Of a DNA stretch of 38,192 nucleotides, positions 33,493 to 38,192 are shown piece by piece (position 1 is the first letter of the stretch; every line of letters begins with the position of its first letter). The stretch lies in contig NZ_JAAGPF010000034.1 in the NCBI RefSeq assembly GCF_017104645.1, positions 1 through 38,192 on the forward strand, written 5' to 3'. A model generated the notes under the pieces. The model was not told where the DNA came from. It worked only from the letters and a program-made list of their open reading frames with translations, and ran no database searches. The translations under genes were made by a program, and so were the position numbers. The DNA comes from Burkholderia sp. Ac-20379. GTDB taxonomy: Bacteria > Pseudomonadota > Gammaproteobacteria > Burkholderiales > Burkholderiaceae.

Positions 33493-35763
33493 GTGAATTC
33501 ACCGCTAGAAGCACCCGCCGACGCGCGACGCGACGATTCGTCCGCGCCGGCGTCGCGCGCGTCGGCCGCTCAACCGCTCGCGATGCCGAGCCGCAAACGC
33601 GTCGGCGAGCTCGACGCCATCTTCGGCGAAGGCGGCCTGTTCGCGCGCGCGCTCGATGGCTACCGCCCGCGCGCGTCGCAAATCGACATGGCCCGCGCCG
33701 TGGCCGCCGCCATGGAAGCCTCGGCGCGCAAGCTGCCCGAGCCCGAAATCTTCGACGCGCGCAAGCGCCCGGCCCGCAAGCTGCAAGGCGAGGGCGCCGC
33801 CGACGACGCGCGCGGCGACAGCACGCCCGCAGCCGACGACAGCGCCGACAATACCCTGATCGTCGAGGCCGGCACCGGCACCGGCAAGACCTACGCCTAT
33901 CTCGTTCCGGCCATGCTCTGGGGCGGCAAGGTGATCGTCTCGACCGGCACCAAGCACTTGCAGGATCAGTTGTTCGCCCGCGACATTCCGACCGTGCGCG
34001 ACACGCTGGCCGTGCCCGTCACGGTCGCCATGCTGAAGGGCCGCTCGAACTATCTCTGCCATTACTACCTGCAACGCACGGCCGACAGCGGCCGGATGCC
34101 GACGCGGCAGGACACTGCCTATCTGCAGGAAATCATCCGGTTCGCGAAGATCACGCGCAGCGGCGACAAGGCCGAACTCGCGAGCGTGCCCGAGACGGCA
34201 CCCGTCTGGTCGATGGTCACGTCGACGCGCGACAACTGCCTCGGCCAGGATTGCCCGCAGTACAAGGAATGCTTCGTGATGCAGGCGCGCCGAGAGGCGC
34301 AGCAGGCCGATGTGGTGGTGGTCAATCACCATCTGTTCTTCGCCGACATCATGTTGCGCGACACCGGCATGGTCGAGCTGCTGCCGAGCGCGAACACGAT
34401 CATCTTCGACGAGGCGCATCAGTTGCCCGAAACGGCCACGCTGTTCTTCGGCGAGACCCTGTCGACCACGCAGATCCTCGAACTCGCGCGCGACAGCGTG
34501 GTCGAGGGCTTGGCGCATGCCCGCGACGCGGTGGAGTGGGTCAAGCTCGGCGCCGCGCTGGAGCGCGCCGCGCGCGACGTGCGGCTCGCGTTCGCCGATA
34601 CCGGCATCGTGCGCATGTCGCTCGCGCAGCTCGGCGAGGATCACGCGCTGTTCGGGGCGCTCGACGATGTCGACGCCGCGCTCGACGCGCTCGCGTCGGC
34701 GCTGGCGAGCCAGTCCGAGCGCGCCGAATCGATCGGCGCGTGCCTGCGCCGCGCCCGCGAATTGCAAGGCATCCTGGCGGGCTGGGTGGCGCCCGATGCG
34801 GCCGCGGCCGTGGCTGCGCAATCGGCCGCCAAGGACAAATCCGCCAAGACGGGCGACGGCGAAGCGGCCGACGCGAAGCCGAAGGACGATCCGGGCGAGA
34901 AGGTGCGCTGGGTCGAGGTGTTTTCGCAAACCGTGCAGTTGCACGAAACGCCGCTGTCGGTCGCGCCGATCTTCGCCAAGCAGCGCGCCGGCGTGCCGCG
35001 CGCCTGGATCTTCACATCGGCCACGTTGTCGGTGCGCGGCGATTTCGCGCACTATGCCGCGCAGATGGGCCTCAGCTCGCGCCGCTCGATGACGCTGCCG
35101 AGCCCGTTCGATTACCCGCAGCAGGGGCTGCTGTACGTGCCGCGCGATATGCCGCAGCCGTCCTCGCCGATGTTCACCGACGCCGTGTTCGACGCCGCGC
35201 TGCCGGCCATCGAGGCGGCGGGCGGCGGCGTGTTCATGCTGTGCACCACGTTGCGCGCGGTGGAGCGGATCGCCGCCAAGCTGCGCGAGACGATCGAGGC
35301 GCGCGGCTGGAACCTGCCGCTGCTCGTGCAGGGCGATGCGAGCCGTACCGAATTGCTCGACCGCTTCCGCGCCTACGGCAATGCGATCCTGGTGGGTAGC
35401 CAGAGCTTCTGGGAAGGCGTGGACGTGCGCGGCGATGCGCTTTCGCTGGTCGTGATCGACAAGCTGCCGTTCGCGCCGCCCGACGATCCGGTGCTGGCCG
35501 CACGGCTCGACGCGCTGACCAAGAAGGGCTTGAGCCCGTTCGCCGTGCATCAGCTGCCGCAAGCGGTGATCACGCTGAAGCAGGGCGCGGGGCGTCTGAT
35601 CCGCGCCGAAACCGATCGCGGCGTGCTGATGATCTGCGACACGCGGCTCGTCGACAAGCCCTACGGCCGCCGGATCTGGCAAAGCCTGCCGCCGTTCAAG
35701 CGCACGCGCGAGATCGACATCGTGCGCGAGTTCTTCGAGGAAGGCGGGCGCGGCCTGCGCTGA
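33493..35763 (+). CDS. DinG/YoaA-type Fe-S ATP-dependent DNA helicase
   Basis: This superfamily 2 (XPD-like) 5'-3' DNA helicase has 756 aa. Walker A is GTGTGKT at residues 127-133, the DEAH box is at 306-309 (IIFDEAHQLPE), and four cysteines that fit the [4Fe-4S] cluster are C189, C249, C254 and C260. The C-terminal half has IFTSATLSVRGDFAHYAAQM, SPFDYPQQGLLYVP, LVGSQSFWEGVDVRGDALSL, and the motif VI region LKQGAGRLIRAETDRGVLMI. A low-complexity insert of about 37 residues (434-471) rich in Ala, Lys and Asp lies between the halves. The N-terminal 55 residues are also low complexity. Start is GTG 33493. DinG and YoaA relatives unwind R-loops, forks or damaged DNA; which subgroup this is cannot be settled by eye. 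Confidence 0.93.
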   Translation: MNSPLEAPADARRDDSSAPASRASAAQPLAMPSRKRVGELDAIFGEGGLFARALDGYRPRASQIDMARAVAAAMEASARKLPEPEIFDARKRPARKLQGEGAADDARGDSTPAADDSADNTLIVEAGTGTGKTYAYLVPAMLWGGKVIVSTGTKHLQDQLFARDIPTVRDTLAVPVTVAMLKGRSNYLCHYYLQRTADSGRMPTRQDTAYLQEIIRFAKITRSGDKAELASVPETAPVWSMVTSTRDNCLGQDCPQYKECFVMQARREAQQADVVVVNHHLFFADIMLRDTGMVELLPSANTIIFDEAHQLPETATLFFGETLSTTQILELARDSVVEGLAHARDAVEWVKLGAALERAARDVRLAFADTGIVRMSLAQLGEDHALFGALDDVDAALDALASALASQSERAESIGACLRRARELQGILAGWVAPDAAAAVAAQSAAKDKSAKTGDGEAADAKPKDDPGEKVRWVEVFSQTVQLHETPLSVAPIFAKQRAGVPRAWIFTSATLSVRGDFAHYAAQMGLSSRRSMTLPSPFDYPQQGLLYVPRDMPQPSSPMFTDAVFDAALPAIEAAGGGVFMLCTTLRAVERIAAKLRETIEARGWNLPLLVQGDASRTELLDRFRAYGNAILVGSQSFWEGVDVRGDALSLVVIDKLPFAPPDDPVLAARLDALTKKGLSPFAVHQLPQAVITLKQGAGRLIRAETDRGVLMICDTRLVDKPYGRRIWQSLPPFKRTREIDIVREFFEEGGRGLR

Positions 35764-35808
35764 CGGTTGCGCCGCTTGCCTCGCGCGGCGCGGCGGCGCG
35801 CCGTCAAT

Positions 35809-35836
35809 AAAAAACCCGGCCTTGGCCGGGTTTTTT
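35809..35836. terminator. Bidirectional terminator between the helicase gene and bamD
   Basis: AAAAAACCCGGC (35809-35820) and GCCGGGTTTTTT (35825-35836) form a perfect 12-bp repeat around the loop CTTG. A and T runs on both flanks serve the convergent genes. Confidence 0.93.
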
Positions 35837-35866
35837 GTCGCTGCTCGCGGGCGGGCGCGGGCAGGT

Positions 35867-36694
35867 TCAGAACTGCCACCACGCACGCTTGGCGGTGCCC
35901 GGGCGGGCATGGCCCGTGATGTACGGGCTGTCCGGGAACGTGCTGGCCAGCACGCGTTTGGTATCGTCGGCCAGTTGCGGCTGGTTCAGCTTCGTGTACG
36001 ACAGCATCATGATGTGCAGCGCGTCTTCGATCGCCGGGGCGTTCTTGTACTGCGTGATCGCGAGCTGCGCACGGTTGATGGCGGCCACGTAGGCGCCGCG
36101 GCGGTAGTAGTAATCGGCCGCGTGCACTTCGTGCGAGGCCAGCGCGTTGACGATGTAGCGCATGCGTGCCGCGGCGTCAGGCGCATACTTGCTCTTCGGG
36201 TAACGGTCGACGACGATCTTGAACGCGTCGTACGATTCGCGCAGCGCCTGCGGATCGCGCTCGCTCATGTCCTGACCCGAGAAGCGGCCGAACAGGCCCA
36301 GATCGTCGTTGAAGTGGATCATCCCCTTCAGGTAATACGCGTAGGCGATGTCCGGGTGATCCGGGTGCAGCTGGATGAAGCGGTTGACGGCCTGATCGGC
36401 TGCCGAGGCTTCGTTGTCCTTCCAGTTGCAGTAGGCTACGTTGATCTGCGCCTGTTGCGCAAAATGGCCGAACGGATCGCGGCCTTGCAGCGCTTCGAAG
36501 TACTTCGCGCACTTGCCCCAGTCGCGGCCGTTCAGCGAATCCTGAGCCTCTGAGTATAATTTGTTGTTCGACCAGGTCGCCGTTTCGTCGGTCTTCTGCG
36601 GCAAGCCGTGGCAGCCCGCAATCAGGGCGGCGGCCGCAGCCAGCGTAACCCACGCGGCCACAGGCTTTGCCACGCGTTTGGTCGAATTCATCAT
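35867..36694 (-). CDS. bamD: Outer-membrane protein assembly factor BamD
   Basis: BamD is the essential lipoprotein of the BAM complex. From the Met at 36694 it has 275 aa with lipobox LIAGC (C28). The body is TPR-like: ATWSNNKLYSEAQDSLNGRD, YFEALQGRDPFGHFAQQAQI, LHPDHPDIAYAYYLKGMIHF, DPQALRESYDAFKIVVDRYP, YYYRRGAYVAAINRAQLAIT and EDALHIMMLSYTKLNQPQLA. It ends RAWWQF. Alternative Met starts exist at 36712 and 36691; none has a good Shine-Dalgarno. A perfect TATAAT for this strand lies about 105 bases upstream, inside the 5' end of rluD. rluD is divergent, the usual arrangement. Confidence 0.95.
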   Translation of the reverse strand: MMNSTKRVAKPVAAWVTLAAAAALIAGCHGLPQKTDETATWSNNKLYSEAQDSLNGRDWGKCAKYFEALQGRDPFGHFAQQAQINVAYCNWKDNEASAADQAVNRFIQLHPDHPDIAYAYYLKGMIHFNDDLGLFGRFSGQDMSERDPQALRESYDAFKIVVDRYPKSKYAPDAAARMRYIVNALASHEVHAADYYYRRGAYVAAINRAQLAITQYKNAPAIEDALHIMMLSYTKLNQPQLADDTKRVLASTFPDSPYITGHARPGTAKRAWWQF

Positions 36695-36746
36695 GGTGAG
36701 TGTGGCTCGCATGTCCTAAGCTTTCAGTCTCGGTGACCCAGTCTAA

Positions 36747-37937
36747 ATGACCCGTTCAAGTTCGTTCCGTGCCCGGCCGGGCACGGCAAATGGCGACGAT
36801 TATAGCCCAAGCTCCACCCCGTCCGACGTATCGGGGAGCGATTCGCTCGACGACGACCTGTCGGGCGAGGTGCTTGTCGCGCCAGCATCCTCCGCATCCG
36901 CCGACGACGCGCCGCGCGTCGTCACGGTGCCCGACTCGCTTGCCGGCGAACGCCTCGACAAGGCGCTCGCGCAGCTGTTCCCCGACTTTTCCCGCAACCG
37001 CCTGCAAAGCTGGATCGAGGCAGGGCGCGTGCGTGTCGACGGCGCGCCGGCCAAGGTTCGCCAGCCGGTGCCGCTCGGCGCCTCGATCGAGCTCGTGCCC
37101 GATCTGCTGCCCGAGCAACTCGCGTTCACGCCCGAGCCGGTGCCGCTGTCGATCGTCTACGAAGACGATGCGCTGGTGGTGATCGACAAGCCCGCGGGCC
37201 TCGTCGTGCATCCGGCCGCCGGCAACTGGAGCGGCACGCTGCTCAACGGCCTGCTGCACCGCTACGGCCCCGCCGCGGCCGGCTTGCCGCGCGCCGGCAT
37301 CGTGCATCGTCTCGACAAGGAAACCTCGGGCCTGATGGTGGTCGCGCGCACGCTTGCCGCGCAAACGGATCTCGTCCGCCAGCTCCAGGCGCGCACCGTC
37401 AAGCGGCGCTACCGCGCGCTGGTGTGGGGGCGCATGCGCGAGAGCGGCACGATCGACGCCCCGATCGGGCGCGATCCGCGCGAACGCACGCGCATGGCGG
37501 TGGTCACGGGCGCCTCGGGCAAACCGGCGCGCACGCATTTCCGCACCACCGAAACCGTGCTGTGGCAGAACCAGCCCGTCTCGTCGATCCACTGCGATCT
37601 CGAAACCGGCCGCACGCACCAGATTCGCGTGCATTGCGCGGCCACCGGCCATCCGCTGCTCGGCGATCCCGTTTACGGCCACGCGCGCGGCAAGCGCTCG
37701 GTGGCCGCGCTGCCGGGCGACTTCGCGCGCCAGGCGCTGCATGCATGGCAGCTCGGCCTCGTGCATCCGGTTACCGGCCGCAACATGCAGTGGCGCTGCA
37801 AGCCGCCTGCCGACATCGTCGAGCTGATGGCCGCGCTCGGCTTCGGGGCCGACGACACCGATTTCGACGACGATGACGAAGACGACGATTACGACGGCGA
37901 GATCATCTACGTCTACGACGATCCCGACGAGGACTGA
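36747..37937 (+). CDS. rluD: 23S rRNA pseudouridine synthase RluD (RluA family)
   Basis: RluD makes pseudouridines 1911, 1915 and 1917 in helix 69 of 23S rRNA. The 396-aa protein has an S4 RNA-binding domain at about 58-115 ([31 protein letters not shown]) and then a pseudouridine synthase domain. It includes [40 protein letters not shown] with catalytic D190, and [21 protein letters not shown]. coli RluD has 326 aa. The extra length is a Ser/Asp-rich N-terminus (residues 1-55) and a very acidic tail of about 30 residues rich in Asp. The start at 36747 follows no clear ribosome site. Its stop overlaps the start of pgeF. Confidence 0.94.
   Translation: MTRSSSFRARPGTANGDDYSPSSTPSDVSGSDSLDDDLSGEVLVAPASSASADDAPRVVTVPDSLAGERLDKALAQLFPDFSRNRLQSWIEAGRVRVDGAPAKVRQPVPLGASIELVPDLLPEQLAFTPEPVPLSIVYEDDALVVIDKPAGLVVHPAAGNWSGTLLNGLLHRYGPAAAGLPRAGIVHRLDKETSGLMVVARTLAAQTDLVRQLQARTVKRRYRALVWGRMRESGTIDAPIGRDPRERTRMAVVTGASGKPARTHFRTTETVLWQNQPVSSIHCDLETGRTHQIRVHCAATGHPLLGDPVYGHARGKRSVAALPGDFARQALHAWQLGLVHPVTGRNMQWRCKPPADIVELMAALGFGADDTDFDDDDEDDDYDGEIIYVYDDPDED
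36799..36804 (-). promoter_or_regulatory. Candidate bamD promoter -10
   Basis: On the minus strand this reads TATAAT, a perfect -10, about 105 bases upstream of the chosen bamD start. The -35 at 17-bp spacing (GTCGGA) is weak. The element overlaps codons 18-20 of the rluD reading frame. Confidence 0.45.
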
Positions 37938-38192
37938 TGCGCATGCCCACCACGATGCTGCCGGAACTGAGCTGGGACGATTGCCTGCAACCGGGGTGGC
38001 GCGTCTCGCCGCGCGTGCGCGCGCTGGTGACGACGCGTAACGGCGGCGTCAGCGCCGCGCCGTACGGACGCTGGTCGGCGGCCGGCGGCGATGCGCCGGG
38101 CGGCCTCAATCTCGGCTTTCGCGCCGGGGACGATCCGGAGGCCGTTGCGGCCAATCGGGCGCGGCTGCTGGCGCTGACGGGCCAGCCGCGCG
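37937..38192 (+). CDS. pgeF: Purine nucleoside phosphorylase/peptidoglycan editing factor PgeF (YfiH), 5' part
   Basis: The frame starting ATG 37937 (overlapping the rluD stop as TGATG) is open to the window end, giving 85 residues. It contains VRALVTTRNGGVSAAPYGRW and the family block LNLGFRAGDDPEAVAANRAR, characteristic of the YfiH/multicopper-oxidoreductase-like (laccase) domain. YfiH/PgeF removes wrong peptidoglycan precursors in E. coli, and related proteins act on purine nucleosides. An ATG at 37943 is an alternative start. The order bamD-rluD-pgeF is conserved in many proteobacteria. The protein continues outside the window. Confidence 0.9.
   Translation, partial: MRMPTTMLPELSWDDCLQPGWRVSPRVRALVTTRNGGVSAAPYGRWSAAGGDAPGGLNLGFRAGDDPEAVAANRARLLALTGQPR

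Noticed and set aside
33505..35910. 801-codon minus-strand open frame opposite the DinG-type helicase
   Set aside because: Shadow of the helicase gene; no ribosome site or recognisable domain.

Overview
The window is about 38 kb of high-GC chromosomal DNA with the coding style and gene order of a betaproteobacterium, almost certainly Burkholderia or a close relative (inference from protein sequences and from the order ispG-hisS-yfgM-bamB-der-hfq-hflX-hflK-hflC-hisZ-purA). It is densely packed with housekeeping genes, nearly all on the + strand. I see no tRNA, rRNA, insertion sequence, prophage, CRISPR array or region of aberrant composition.

Layout. Positions 1-3005: the 3' end of dnaX (tau), ybaB, recR and a class III CoA-transferase. 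Positions 3101-7565: surE, pcm, nlpD, rpoS and a PolB-type 3'-5' exonuclease, tightly spaced or overlapping (the stationary-phase cluster). Positions 7594-10690: an EEP-family hydrolase on the minus strand, rlmD on the plus strand, a terminator usable from both sides, then a minus-strand Bax-inhibitor-1 membrane protein. Positions 10691-10962: a divergent intergenic region rich in dyad symmetry. Positions 10963-18328: ndk, rlmN, rodZ-like, ispG, hisS, yfgM-like and bamB. Positions 18600-27592: der, hfq, hflX, hflK, hflC, a DUF2065 gene, hisZ, purA and a phosphoribosyltransferase. Positions 27811-32202: kup converging on tex across two back-to-back terminators. Positions 32344-35763: an unrecognised exported Gln-rich coiled-coil protein, a DUF465 protein and a DinG-type Fe-S helicase. 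Positions 35867-38192: bamD on the minus strand, divergent from rluD, whose stop codon overlaps the start of a truncated pgeF.

Functional themes are replication and recombination (dnaX, ybaB, recR), stationary-phase survival and protein repair (surE, pcm, nlpD, rpoS), rRNA modification (rlmD, rlmN, rluD), outer-membrane assembly (bamB, bamD), membrane protein quality control (hflK, hflC and a YccA-like protein, all linked to FtsH), histidine metabolism (hisS, hisZ), purine metabolism (purA, ndk) and potassium uptake (kup).

I found no convincing undescribed multi-gene system. The points most worth a second look are smaller. They are an orphan secreted coiled-coil protein with a repeated aromatic-x-x-Lys-Gln motif; two genes (surE and that orphan) whose start codon lies where transcription should begin, suggesting leaderless mRNAs; a cluster of dyads between the YccA-like gene and ndk; intercistronic hairpins or a terminator inside otherwise conserved operons (rodZ/ispG, hfq/hflX, hflC/DUF2065); and long low-complexity extensions on Pcm, RluD and RpoS. 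Operon, promoter and start-site statements are inferences from sequence alone.
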